From contig NZ_BAAAWU010000001.1 of NCBI RefSeq assembly GCF_039535235.1, forward strand, positions 248,001-312,000: a DNA stretch of 64,000 nucleotides, written 5' to 3'. The notes beneath the pieces were generated by a model. The model saw nothing but the letters and a program-made list of their open reading frames with translations, did no database searches and had not been told where the DNA came from. Source of the stretch: Streptomyces roseoviridis. Its GTDB lineage: Bacteria > Actinomycetota > Actinomycetes > Streptomycetales > Streptomycetaceae. Shown piece by piece: positions 32,275 to 40,609 of this stretch. The first letter of the stretch is position 1. The number at the start of each line of letters is the position of its first letter. The position numbers and the translations under genes are program-made.

Positions 32275-33435
32275 CTACCGGGAGCCGGCCTCCTTCCGTC
32301 TGCGCAGCCGGTCGAGCAGGCTCCGCCGGATCCGCCGCCCGGGCGGGCGGGTGACGGCCACCGGCCGCCCGTGGCCCGCCGGTCCGGGCCACGGAGCGGG
32401 CCGGCCTTCACCGGCAGGGACGGGCACGGCCTCCGCCCGTACGACGGACGCCTCGGCCCGGAGCGGGACGAGCCGCGCGGGGGGCCGGGGCGGAGTGAAG
32501 GGCGCGACGGGAACGAGAGGCCCGGCCGGGGGTGTGACGGGAACGAGAGGCCCGGTCGGGGGTGTGGTGGTGCCCGGGTGGGGTGCCTGGCGGTCGGCCC
32601 GGGCCTCGTCCAGGGCGAGGGTGAGACTCATCCGGTGCCAGAGGATCTCGTCGGGGTCGTCCGCGAGCAGCAGGCGGTCGGCGATCTCCCGGGCGGCCGG
32701 GGCGTTCGGCCGCCGGCCGGGCGGGCCGGGCCGGAACCGGTCCAGATAGGCGCGCTCATAGGGGTCGTCGACGACCTCGGCGACATGGGCCGGATCGAGG
32801 AGCGAGGCGATGGCGGCCGTGCGCGCCCAGGGGTCGTCGTCGGCCCGCAGCAGAATCCCGAGCCTTCGGGCCCGCCAGTTCCGGGGCCGCCAGTCCTCGC
32901 CGCCGTCCGACCGGGTGCGGACGTCCAGCGGCAGCCGGCCCGAGAGCAGCCCCGGATGCGTGAGGGCGAACTCGCTCAACTCCGCCGCCGGATACAGCCA
33001 GACGACGGTCCGGTAGCGGTTGACGTAGAACCGCACGGGACTGAAGTGGCCCGTCCTGGCCAGCCGGGCGAACCGGTCCCGGGTCACCGAGAGCAGCCGC
33101 GCGCCCTCGGTCGCCCCGACGGCCCTGACCCGCTCGCGCAGTCCGTCGGGGAAGTCGGGGGCCGCTCTGAGCCGGGCGATCTCGCTCCGGGCCACACGCC
33201 GCCGTGCGGCGGCGCCGAGCACGTCCACGGTGCCGGGACCCGCCCCTCGTCCTGGGGCGGTGCCGGGACCCGCCCCTGGTCCGGGGGCGGGTCCCGGCAC
33301 CGTGCGCACGATCCCCAGGTGGACCGCCAGCTGGAACTCGTCGCGCGTCAGGGCCAGTTCCCGCGCGGCCCTCCCCGACGTCACGGTGCCCCCGTCGTCC
33401 GTCGCGGTCTTCTCCGCCGTCCCGTGCGTGGTCAT
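32275..33435 (-). CDS. DUF6397 family protein
   Basis: The 386-residue protein matches the DUF6397 family of Streptomyces. Its conserved core is ELALTRDEFQLAVHLGIVRTV, GLRERVRAVGATEGARLLSVTRDRFARLARTGHFSPVRFYVNRYRTVVWLYPAAEL and NWRARRLGILLRADDDPWARTAAIASLLDP. The VTRDRFARLARTG part looks like a MerR/excisionase-style helix-turn-helix, so DNA binding is possible. A Pro/Gly tandem-repeat loop (about 48-72) and a Pro-rich C-terminal third with a basic tail are poorly conserved. The ATG at 33435 follows gggggagg. The function is unknown. Confidence 0.85.
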   Translation of the reverse strand: MTTHGTAEKTATDDGGTVTSGRAARELALTRDEFQLAVHLGIVRTVPGPAPGPGAGPGTAPGRGAGPGTVDVLGAAARRRVARSEIARLRAAPDFPDGLRERVRAVGATEGARLLSVTRDRFARLARTGHFSPVRFYVNRYRTVVWLYPAAELSEFALTHPGLLSGRLPLDVRTRSDGGEDWRPRNWRARRLGILLRADDDPWARTAAIASLLDPAHVAEVVDDPYERAYLDRFRPGPPGRRPNAPAAREIADRLLLADDPDEILWHRMSLTLALDEARADRQAPHPGTTTPPTGPLVPVTPPAGPLVPVAPFTPPRPPARLVPLRAEASVVRAEAVPVPAGEGRPAPWPGPAGHGRPVAVTRPPGRRIRRSLLDRLRRRKEAGSR

Positions 33436-33520
33436 GCGATCGGTCCTCCCCCGTATGCCCCTTCGGCTCGAACACTTCCGGGAAGGACCGTAACGCACAG
33501 TGACGACACCGCGCCTACCC

Positions 33521-33529
33521 TGTGGATAA
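33521..33529. promoter_or_regulatory. Single DnaA-box match
   Basis: The sequence tgtggataa is the complement of ttatccaca, the consensus DnaA site. It is isolated, in the promoter gap upstream of the DUF6397 gene. Confidence 0.4.
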
Positions 33530-33546
33530 CTCGGCGTCCGGGAGGG

Positions 33547-33960
33547 TCAGAGTGCGCCCGCGCCCCTGTCGCCGGGCTGCCGCGCCGCCACGCCCAGGTG
33601 TTCGCCGACCCGGTTGACCAGCAGCGTCATCTCGTAGGCGACCTGGCCGACGTCGGCCTCGGCGGCGCTGAGGACGCACAGGCAGCTGCCCTCTCCGGCG
33701 GCCGTCACGAACAGCAGTGCCTCGTCGAACTCGACCATCGTCTGCCGCGCCCGGCCCGCCTTGAAGTGGCGTCCCGAGCCGCGGGCCAGACTGTGCAGGC
33801 CGGAGGAGACCGCCGCCAGGTGCTCGGCGTCCTCCCGCTCCAGACCGCTGCTGGCTCCGGTCACGAGCCCGTCGTTCGACAGCACCAGCGCGTGCCGTAT
33901 CGAGCCGACCCGCCGGGTCAGGTCGTCCAACAGCCAGTCGAGTTCCTTGTCGAGCGCCAT
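33547..33960 (-). CDS. Second roadblock/LC7 protein of the conservon locus
   Basis: The 137-residue protein is a roadblock/LC7 (Longin-like) domain and is clearly paralogous to the cvnB product upstream. Both share ELDWLLDDL, SSGL-REDAEHLAA, RQTMVE and RVGEHL. Roadblock proteins act with small Ras-like GTPases of the MglB/CvnD kind, often as dimers or activating proteins. It lies 107 bp after cvnD on the same strand. A standard conservon has four genes, so this is an additional fifth member or a duplication of cvnB. Confidence 0.9.
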   Translation of the reverse strand: MALDKELDWLLDDLTRRVGSIRHALVLSNDGLVTGASSGLEREDAEHLAAVSSGLHSLARGSGRHFKAGRARQTMVEFDEALLFVTAAGEGSCLCVLSAAEADVGQVAYEMTLLVNRVGEHLGVAARQPGDRGAGAL

Positions 33961-34067
33961 GCGTGTCCTCCCCCTGTGTGATGCATGCTTCGGCTCAGCC
34001 TTACGCACTGTCGTGGGCAGGGCAAGGACCCGCCCCGGCCGCCGTGTCCCCGCGTTTCCCGCCGGCC

Positions 34068-34682
34068 TCAGCCCACCGAGTTCAGGAGCCGCGCCGTGTG
34101 CATCCGTCCCGCGTGCTCGACGAGCCGGATGAGGACCTCCTTGCCCGAGTCGCGGTCCCGGGCGTCGCACAGCACCACCGGAGTGCCGCGGTCCAGGTCC
34201 AGTGCGCGCGAGACGTCACGGGCGCCGTAGGTGCGCGCGCCGGCGAAGCAGTTGACGGCCACGACGAACGGGATCCCGCGGTGCTCGAAGTAGTCCACGG
34301 CGGGGAAGCAGTCCTCCAGGCGCCGGGTGTCGGCGAGGACGACCGCGCCGAGCGCCCCCTGCGACAGTTCGTCCCACAGGAACCAGAAGCGGTCCTGTCC
34401 CGGGGTGCCGAAGAGGTAGAGGGAGAGCCCGGAACGGATGGTGATCCGGCCGAAGTCCATGGCGACGGTCGTGGTGGTCTTCTGCGCCACTCCCCCGGTG
34501 TCGTCCACGAACTCGCCGGCGCGGCTGAGCCGTTCCTCGGTGCGCAGGGGCCGGATCTCGCTGACCGCTCCGACGAGGGTGGTCTTTCCCACTCCGAAGC
34601 CGCCGGCGACCAGGATCTTCAGTGCGAGGGCCGTGGTGTCCACGCCTCCCGCCGGGGTGCTCTCAGAGCGCTCGTAGGCCAT
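34068..34682 (-). CDS. cvnD: Conservon Ras-like GTPase (CvnD)
   Basis: The 204-residue small GTPase carries the Walker A loop VAGGFGVGKTTLVGAVSEI (Lys 33), then TTTTVAMDFGRI, the switch-like LYLFGTPGQDRFWFLWDEL and VVAVNCF. CvnD proteins bind GTP and are thought to signal at the membrane with CvnA, CvnB and CvnC. The start overlaps cvnC by 20 bp, so expression is tightly coupled. The variant sequence Gly-Gln after Pro in the switch II region is usual for this group. Confidence 0.93.
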   Translation of the reverse strand: MAYERSESTPAGGVDTTALALKILVAGGFGVGKTTLVGAVSEIRPLRTEERLSRAGEFVDDTGGVAQKTTTTVAMDFGRITIRSGLSLYLFGTPGQDRFWFLWDELSQGALGAVVLADTRRLEDCFPAVDYFEHRGIPFVVAVNCFAGARTYGARDVSRALDLDRGTPVVLCDARDRDSGKEVLIRLVEHAGRMHTARLLNSVG

Positions 34683-35079
34683 CGATGACTTCCCTCAGGA
34701 TCCGTTCGTCAGGGAGCTGTGCGGGCGGGACGGGACGGCTGACCTTGACGAAGCCCGCTTCGAGCAGGTCGCCGAGGAGGACCCTGACCACTCCTACGGG
34801 CAGGTCGGCGTCGGCGGCCAGTTCGGCGACCGACTGCGTCTCGGCCCGGCACAGCGCGAGCAGGGCCCGGTGCTCGGGGCCGAGGAGGGACTCCTCGGCG
34901 GGGCCGGGCGGGTCGTCGTCGACGACGACGAGCGCGATGAGATCGAACCGTACGTTGCTCGGTCCGGGTCTGGTGCGGCCGCCGGTCAGGGCGTACGGCC
35001 GTACGAGCGGTCCGGCTTCGGCGTCGTACCACCGGCTGCCCGGGGCGGTTCGGCCGTCGCCGGTGCTGTCCTCGTTCAT
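34663..35079 (-). CDS. cvnC: Conservon DUF742 protein (CvnC)
   Basis: The 138-residue protein is a DUF742 winged-helix-like protein with the family markers GPLVRPYALTGGRT, FDLIALV, ALLALCRAETQSVAELAADADLPVGVVRVLLGDLLEAGFVKV and a C-terminal ILREVIDGLRAL. DUF742 proteins are always found in conservons and may contact DNA or the GTPase complex. It lies 11 bp after cvnB and overlaps cvnD. Confidence 0.93.
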   Translation of the reverse strand: MNEDSTGDGRTAPGSRWYDAEAGPLVRPYALTGGRTRPGPSNVRFDLIALVVVDDDPPGPAEESLLGPEHRALLALCRAETQSVAELAADADLPVGVVRVLLGDLLEAGFVKVSRPVPPAQLPDERILREVIDGLRAL

Positions 35080-35090
35080 GGGGTCTCCGG

Positions 35091-35525
35091 TCAGCCGGCG
35101 GCGGGCGGCGGCACCGTGAGCCGCGGCGGGGTGTACAGGTGCTCGCCGACCCTCTTCACCAGGCGGGCCATCTCGTAGGCGATGAGACCGATGTCGGCGT
35201 TGACCGCGCTGAGCACGGCCAGGCAGGAGCCGTCCCCGGCCGCCGCCACGAAGAGGAAGCCGTCGTCCATCTCGACCATCGTCTGGCGCACGCCGCCGGT
35301 GTGGAAGTGGCGGCCGGCGCCCTTGGCGAGGCTGTGGAAGCCGGAGGCGATGGCGGCCAGGTGCTCGGCGTCCTCCCGGCTCAGACCGCTGGAGGCGCCG
35401 ACGGCGAGGCCGTCGCTGGAGAGCACGACCGTGTGGCGGACCTCCCGGACGCGTGTGACGAGGTCGTCCAGGAGCCAGTCGAGCTCTCCGGAGCGGTGGT
35501 GGGCCGTCCTCTCGTGGTCGATCAT
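35091..35525 (-). CDS. cvnB: Conservon roadblock/LC7 protein (CvnB)
   Basis: The 144-residue roadblock/LC7 protein (DWLLDDLVTRVREVRHTVVLSSDGLAVGASSGLSREDAEHLAAIASGFHSLAKGAG) is the usual second member of conservons. It is predicted to bind CvnD and perhaps the sensor kinase-like CvnA. It overlaps the cvnA stop by 4 bp. Confidence 0.93.
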   Translation of the reverse strand: MIDHERTAHHRSGELDWLLDDLVTRVREVRHTVVLSSDGLAVGASSGLSREDAEHLAAIASGFHSLAKGAGRHFHTGGVRQTMVEMDDGFLFVAAAGDGSCLAVLSAVNADIGLIAYEMARLVKRVGEHLYTPPRLTVPPPAAG

Positions 35526-38482
35526 TCGTCGTCTCCTTCGCTGCTGCCGTGTTCGGTGGATGGCTGCGGGCCGTGACCGGTGACCGGCGGGCGCCGATGG
35601 CCGGCCGGGGTGGCGCTGACCGGGGTCCCGCCGGCCGGGGTGCCGGGTGCCGGGCCGCCGCCGCGTCGCCAGCCGTCGCGGTAGGCGGACATCCGGTCCC
35701 TGACCTGCTCCGGGGTCCGCTCGCCCGCGCCGCCTGCGGGAGCGGGGGCGGCGTACGGAGCCGGGGCGGGGGCCTCGCGGAGCTGCGGTACGAGGCTCGC
35801 CTGCCGAACCCGGCGGGGCAGGTCGGCAGCGGCGTCCTCCGCCGGAGCGCCGGAGGCGCCGGACACGCCCGACACGCCCGACGCGCCGGGTGTACGGGGT
35901 GTCTGCGGGTTCTGCGGTGCCTGCGGTGCCTGCGGTGTCTGGGGTGACGAAGGGTCGGGCAGGGCCACCGGTGCGGAAGGAGGGGGCGGGAGGGACCGGC
36001 TCCGCCGGCGCAGGGCGGTCACCCCGGCCGGCGGACGCTCCGGCTCGGGGGACGCTTCGAGGGCCGGGGCGCGAGGCGGGTCAGGGGCAGCGAAGGGCGC
36101 CATTCCGGTGCCGGTGCCGGGAGCACCGGCCGGGACGGCGGCCGCGCGCACCGGGGAGGAGCCCGGAGGTGAGGCCGGGGCGGCGGAACGAGGGCCGGGT
36201 ACGGAGGGCCGCTCGGCGTGCGGGTCCCCGGGCGCGGACGCGTCCCCGGGCGCGGGCGCGTGGGAGGGCCGGGGGGCTTCGGCCGGGGCCGTGCCGGCGG
36301 AGGCGCGGCCGGGCGGAAGGGCGCTCTGCAGCAGGTCGGTGGGGAGCAGGACGACCGCCGTGGTTCCTCCGTAGGGCGAGGTGCGCAGGTGCACCTTGAT
36401 GTCGTGTCGCGCGGAGAGGCGGCTGACGACGAAGAGACCGAGCCGGTCGCTGTCGAACAGGTCCAGGGCCTCGGACTGGGTGATGCGGGCGTTCGCCTCG
36501 GCGAGGCTCTCCTTGCCCATGCCGAGCCCCCGGTCCTCGATCTCCAGGGCGTAGCCGTTGCCCACGGGTTCGCCGCTGACCCGCACCTTGGTGTGGGGCG
36601 GCGAGAACTGGGCGGCGTTCTCGATGAGCTCGGCGAGCAGATGGGTGAGGTCGGCGACGGCGCCGCCGACGACGGAGGTCTCGGGGAGGCGGCGCACCTC
36701 CACGCGCGCGTAGTCCTCGATTTCGGAGACGGCGGCGCGGACGACGTTGGTGAGGGGTACGGGCATGCGCCAGGCGCGGCCGGGGGCGGCGCCCGAGAGG
36801 ATGATGAGGCTCTCGGCGTGGCGGCGCATCCGGGTCGTGAGGTGGTCGAGCCGGAAGAGGTCGCCGAGTTCGTTCGGGTCGTCGACGCGGCGCTCCATGC
36901 TGTCGAGCAGGTTGAGCTGGCGGTGCACCAGGACCTGGCTGCGGCGGGCGAGGTTGACGAAGACGCCGGAGATGCCGTTGGCGAGTTCGGCGCGCTCGAC
37001 GGCGGCGGAGAGCGCGGCCCGGTGCACGGTGGTGAGCGCCTCGCCGACCTGTCCGATCTCGTCCTGGGGCGCGGGTCCCGGCGGGGCCTCGGCCAGGACG
37101 TCGATCTCCTCGCCGGCACGCAGCCGTCGCATGGCGGCGGGGAGTTTGCGGCCTGCGATCTCCAGAGCCCCGTTGCGGAGGCTGACGAGTTCGACGACGA
37201 GCCCTCGGCCGATGCGTACGGAGATCACGAGGGAGGCGGCCACGGCGGCGAGGCCGAGCACGACCGCCGCGCCACCGGTGCTCAACAGGCCGCCGCCGAA
37301 GGGCTCGTAGCGGTCCGCGGCGCCCGCGCGGGCCGCGTTCTCGACGGCGGCGATGCCCTCGCGTACGACGGCGTGGGCGGCGTCCCAGTCGGCGGAGGTC
37401 ACGGCCTGGGCTCCGCGCCGGCCGGGCGCCGCGGCGCGGGCCCGTTCCTCGGCCGCGTGGAGCTGCCGGTAGGCGGGCTGTGCGGTGAGGTGACGCCAGG
37501 CGGTGCGCTGCGGCGCGGGCAGGTCCGCGGTGGCGGACTCGATCAGGGTGCGGCGGGCGACCACGGCCCCGCCGAACTCGCGGAGCCGTTCGGCGTCGAA
37601 CCGGCCGGTGAGGTGGGCGGTGGTGAGGAGCACGTCCTCGCGGGCCAGCATCTCCGCGGCGCGGCCGAGTTCGAGCAGGACGCGTGCCTCGGCGCCGCCC
37701 CCGGTGTCCTCGATGCCGGCGAGGGCACCGGTGACGGCGAGACCCGCGGAGATGGCGGCGGTGTACTCCTCGTAGAGCCGGTCGCCGTCGGCCCGTCCGC
37801 CGGCGGCCGCGGTGCGCAGCCAGCCGAGGCCCTCGGCGCGTACGACGAACGCGGCCACGCGCGTCGCGACGTCGGGGGGCAGGCCGCCGCTGTCGCCCAC
37901 GGTGTAGCGGTCGCCGAGGCGGAGCCGGGACAGGGCGGAGTCGGTGGCGTCGGCACGCTCCTTCAGCTCGGCGGCGCGCCCGGCGCCGGGGGCCGCCGCC
38001 TGGCGTACGGCGGCGCGCCGTTCCTCCTGGAGGGCGGTGATCGCGGCGGCGACGGGCTGCCGGACCTGGGCGTCGGCGGACTGCAGGAGGCGGAGCCGGG
38101 CGATGTCCTGGGCGGTGGTGACGGTGGCGAATCCCCACAGGGCGAGCAGGGAGACGACCGGGACCATGAGCAGCGAGACGATCTTGGCGCGTACGGTCCG
38201 GGGCCGCAGCCCGCGGACCCCGCCGCCACCCGCCTCCACGCCTCTCGGCCGGGCGGACGGTCCCGGCCCCGCCGTGCCCCCTTCGCGCCCCCGGTCGTCC
38301 GCCGGCGCGGGGGCCACCGGGGTGGTCGGCGGGAAGGCGGTGGCGGGGTCCGTCTTCCCCGGCCGCGCGCGGGACGCCGTCTCGTCGGCGGGCGGGCCGG
38401 CGTGGGCGCGGCGTCCGCGGGCCGCCGTGGGCGGCCGGGCCGGGGCCCCGGCGTCGTCCGGGGTCCTGCGGGGAGTTCGCAT
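35522..38482 (-). CDS. cvnA: Conservon sensor histidine-kinase-like protein (CvnA)
   Basis: The 986-residue membrane protein has a disordered N-terminus, a first helix (VSLLMVPVVSLLALWGFATV, about 95-115) and a large extracytoplasmic nitrate/nitrite-sensing (NIT-like) helical domain (about 120-380). A second helix (AAVVLGLAAVAASLVISVRIG), a HAMP-type linker and an HATPase domain follow. In the latter, LAELIENAAQFSPPHTKV gives the N-box, EIEDRGLGMG the G-box and TSPYGGTTAVVLLP the end. A typical phospho-accepting H-box is not evident, as usual for CvnA. The last 270 residues are Pro-rich. The ATG has AGGAGG only 2 nt away, so a nearby alternative start is possible. Confidence 0.92.
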   Translation of the reverse strand: MRTPRRTPDDAGAPARPPTAARGRRAHAGPPADETASRARPGKTDPATAFPPTTPVAPAPADDRGREGGTAGPGPSARPRGVEAGGGGVRGLRPRTVRAKIVSLLMVPVVSLLALWGFATVTTAQDIARLRLLQSADAQVRQPVAAAITALQEERRAAVRQAAAPGAGRAAELKERADATDSALSRLRLGDRYTVGDSGGLPPDVATRVAAFVVRAEGLGWLRTAAAGGRADGDRLYEEYTAAISAGLAVTGALAGIEDTGGGAEARVLLELGRAAEMLAREDVLLTTAHLTGRFDAERLREFGGAVVARRTLIESATADLPAPQRTAWRHLTAQPAYRQLHAAEERARAAAPGRRGAQAVTSADWDAAHAVVREGIAAVENAARAGAADRYEPFGGGLLSTGGAAVVLGLAAVAASLVISVRIGRGLVVELVSLRNGALEIAGRKLPAAMRRLRAGEEIDVLAEAPPGPAPQDEIGQVGEALTTVHRAALSAAVERAELANGISGVFVNLARRSQVLVHRQLNLLDSMERRVDDPNELGDLFRLDHLTTRMRRHAESLIILSGAAPGRAWRMPVPLTNVVRAAVSEIEDYARVEVRRLPETSVVGGAVADLTHLLAELIENAAQFSPPHTKVRVSGEPVGNGYALEIEDRGLGMGKESLAEANARITQSEALDLFDSDRLGLFVVSRLSARHDIKVHLRTSPYGGTTAVVLLPTDLLQSALPPGRASAGTAPAEAPRPSHAPAPGDASAPGDPHAERPSVPGPRSAAPASPPGSSPVRAAAVPAGAPGTGTGMAPFAAPDPPRAPALEASPEPERPPAGVTALRRRSRSLPPPPSAPVALPDPSSPQTPQAPQAPQNPQTPRTPGASGVSGVSGASGAPAEDAAADLPRRVRQASLVPQLREAPAPAPYAAPAPAGGAGERTPEQVRDRMSAYRDGWRRGGGPAPGTPAGGTPVSATPAGHRRPPVTGHGPQPSTEHGSSEGDDE

Positions 38483-38635
38483 GGCCTCCTCGTTCCTTCG
38501 TTCACGGGCCCGTGGGAGCGGCGGGGCCCGTCGGCGCTGGGCGCTGATGGGGACGTGACGTGTGGGAGGTGCCGTACGGGGGGGGTCGTACGGGGGACGC
38601 GTACGGGGGACGCGTACGGGAGATGCCGTAGGGCT

Positions 38636-39556
38636 TCAGGTGCGGGCGTCGTGTGCGGCGCCGGCGGTACGGCCGCCGGCCGGGCCGTACACCGGACCCG
38701 ACGGGTGCGCGCGGGCGGGCGCGGCGGGTGGTTCGCCCGGGGGTGCCGCTTCGGGGTGGAAGCCGGGTGGTGCGACGTCCACGGCCCGCTCGTCGGGTGC
38801 CGTCAGGCGTCCGGCGGAGGCGTAGGCGGCCCGTTCGCCCGCCGTGGGCGAGAGGGCGACGAACGCCGAGGTGATGAAGAGGTAGGAGCCGAGGCCGACG
38901 GCGAGCGGGAAGATGAACTGCATGACGGTGGCGCCGGTGAGGGGGTCCGGGGAGGGGGCGACCTCGACGCGCACGGCGAACATGCCCGTGTAGTGCATGC
39001 TGCTGACGGCCGCGCCCATGACGAGGGAGGCGAGGGCGACGGCCGCCGGAGCGTGGATGTTCAGCGCCGCCCACAGGGCCGCGGTGGCGGCCGCCACCGC
39101 GATGAGGACCGAGAGGGCCACGAGGAGGGGGTCGTACCGCACCTCCCCGTGCAGCCGCAGTGCCGCCATGCCCATGTAGTGCATGCTCGCCACCCCGGCG
39201 CCCGTCGTCAGCCCGCCGATCAGCAGCGAGCGCCTCCGGTCCCGGCCGTAGCCGACGGCGAAGACGCCGACGCCGACCACGGCCATGGCGACGAGCAGGC
39301 TGAGGAGGGTGAGCGGGACGTCGTAGCGGATGTCGGTGCCGGTGACACCGAAGCCGAGCATGGCGACGAAGTGCATCGTCCAGATGCCGGTGCCGAGGGC
39401 GGAGGCCGCGGTGAGCAGCCAGTTGCGTCGCGAGCGGCCGGTCGCGTCGAGGGCGCGTACGGTGCAGCGCAGGCCGAGGGCCGCGCCGATGCAGGCCATC
39501 GCGTACGACAGCACGGGTGTCAGCCAGCCGTAGGCGGCGTGGTCCAGGTGTCCCAT
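38636..39556 (-). CDS. MHYT-domain membrane sensor
   Basis: The 306-residue protein has seven predicted helices carrying MHYT motifs: WTMHFVAMLGF, ASMHYMGMAAL and SSMHYTGMFAV. These His and Met residues are proposed to hold copper and sense O2, CO or NO. The C-terminal 70 residues are Pro/Ala-rich without an output domain. It is 153 bp upstream of cvnA on the same strand, so it may feed a gas or redox signal to the conservon, which is inference. The ATG lies at the end of a GC-poorer leader that contains a widely spaced inverted repeat. Confidence 0.93.
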   Translation of the reverse strand: MGHLDHAAYGWLTPVLSYAMACIGAALGLRCTVRALDATGRSRRNWLLTAASALGTGIWTMHFVAMLGFGVTGTDIRYDVPLTLLSLLVAMAVVGVGVFAVGYGRDRRRSLLIGGLTTGAGVASMHYMGMAALRLHGEVRYDPLLVALSVLIAVAAATAALWAALNIHAPAAVALASLVMGAAVSSMHYTGMFAVRVEVAPSPDPLTGATVMQFIFPLAVGLGSYLFITSAFVALSPTAGERAAYASAGRLTAPDERAVDVAPPGFHPEAAPPGEPPAAPARAHPSGPVYGPAGGRTAGAAHDART

Positions 39557-39637
39557 GACTCGGGGACGCTAGGCGCATCGGGGGCGCACCGGGGGCGCAT
39601 TTCGCAAGGTGATGGAATATGACAGCGAGATGTTCCC

Positions 39638-39677
39638 GAACGATCAGCATGAGCTCGAACGTGTGCACAGATCGTTC
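39638..39677. promoter_or_regulatory. Inverted repeat between MHYT and methyltransferase genes
   Basis: The arms gaacgatc (39638-39645) and gatcgttc (39670-39677) are exact complements 24 bp apart, in the divergent promoter region of the MHYT and methyltransferase genes. This is a candidate operator with a spacing near three helical turns (32 bp start to start). Confidence 0.5.
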
Positions 39678-39748
39678 ACTCACACGAGGTGATGCGGACG
39701 GGGAGACTCACGCCTGCGAGTGATCGGTGCTGCGGGATCATGGGGCAC

Positions 39749-40351
39749 ATGAGCGATGACCCCACACAGGTACGGGAGTTCTTCGGCGTCCGCGCCGCCG
39801 ACTGGGACTCCAGGTTTCCCGACGACGGGCCCGCCTACGCCGCCGCCGCCGCCGACCTCGGACTGCGTCCCGGCGACGCCGTGCTCGACGCGGGATGCGG
39901 CACCGGCCGTGCGCTCCCTCCGCTGCGCGAGGCGGTCGGGCCGACGGGGACGGTGATCGGGGCCGACCTGACGCCCGAGATGCTGGCCGAGGCGGTCAAG
40001 GCGGGGCGCGACCGGACCGGGACGCTGATCCTCGCGGACGTCGCGCGGCTGCCCGTGCGGGACGGCGCCCTCGACGCCGTGTTCGGGGCGGGGCTGGTCT
40101 CGCACCTCGCCGACCCGGCCGGCGGTCTGCGCGAACTGGCCCGCGCGGTGCGGCCCGGCGGCCGGCTCGCGCTCTTCCACCCGATCGGCCGCGCCGCCCT
40201 CGCCGCCCGCCACGGCCGGCAGATCACCGACGACGACCTGCGCGCCGAGCCCCAGCTCCGTCCGCTCCTCGCCGCTTCGGGCTGGGAGCTGCGCAGCTAC
40301 GTGGACGAGGACCACCGCTACCTGGCACTGGCCGTGCGCCGTTCGGAGTGA
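39749..40351 (+). CDS. Class I SAM-dependent methyltransferase
   Basis: The 200-residue protein is a Methyltransf_11-type enzyme. Motif I is AVLDAGCGTGRALPPL (about residue 42), followed by GADLTPEMLAEA, ILADVARLPVRDGALDAVFGAGLVSHLADPAGGLRELARAVRPGGRLALFHP. The methyl acceptor cannot be read from the sequence. A start at 39749 gives the usual N-terminus (DDPTQVREFFGVRAADWDSRFPDDGP); one at 39740 would add three residues. It is divergent from the MHYT gene. Confidence 0.9.
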   Translation: MSDDPTQVREFFGVRAADWDSRFPDDGPAYAAAAADLGLRPGDAVLDAGCGTGRALPPLREAVGPTGTVIGADLTPEMLAEAVKAGRDRTGTLILADVARLPVRDGALDAVFGAGLVSHLADPAGGLRELARAVRPGGRLALFHPIGRAALAARHGRQITDDDLRAEPQLRPLLAASGWELRSYVDEDHRYLALAVRRSE

Positions 40352-40472
40352 CGGTAGCGGTGAGCCCGTGATGCCGTATCCGGTGATCATGTGACCCGGT
40401 GACCGCGGGCCCGCGGACCCGTGTGGCTCTCCCAGGGCGGACCGTACTCCGACGGCGACACCGCCATCGCGA

Positions 40473-40527
40473 GGGCGGGCGTCGAGCTCTGCTGGTCCGA
40501 CCGGCGTGTCCGAGCTCTCGCCCGCCC
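40473..40527. terminator. Long interrupted hairpin after the methyltransferase
   Basis: The arms gggcgggcg plus gagctc (40473-40489) pair with gagctc plus cgcccgccc (40512-40527) around a 22-nt loop with a small bulge. It lies in the 258-bp gap before the next gene and may end the methyltransferase transcript or regulate the downstream gene. Confidence 0.45.
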
Positions 40528-40609
40528 GCCGAGACGTTCTCCCGGCAGCTCTCGACGGGCGGGTTACTCACTGGTTAGGGTGCGCCGACGACCAGATGGG
40601 GAGGCTCAC

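Noticed and set aside
33521..33529. Replication origin
   Set aside because: Only one DnaA box is present and no dnaA/dnaN genes or box cluster are near.
36218..39622. A 1134-codon open frame on the plus strand across the conservon
   Set aside because: It is opposite cvnA and the MHYT gene and reads as Gly/Arg/Val-rich shadow sequence.
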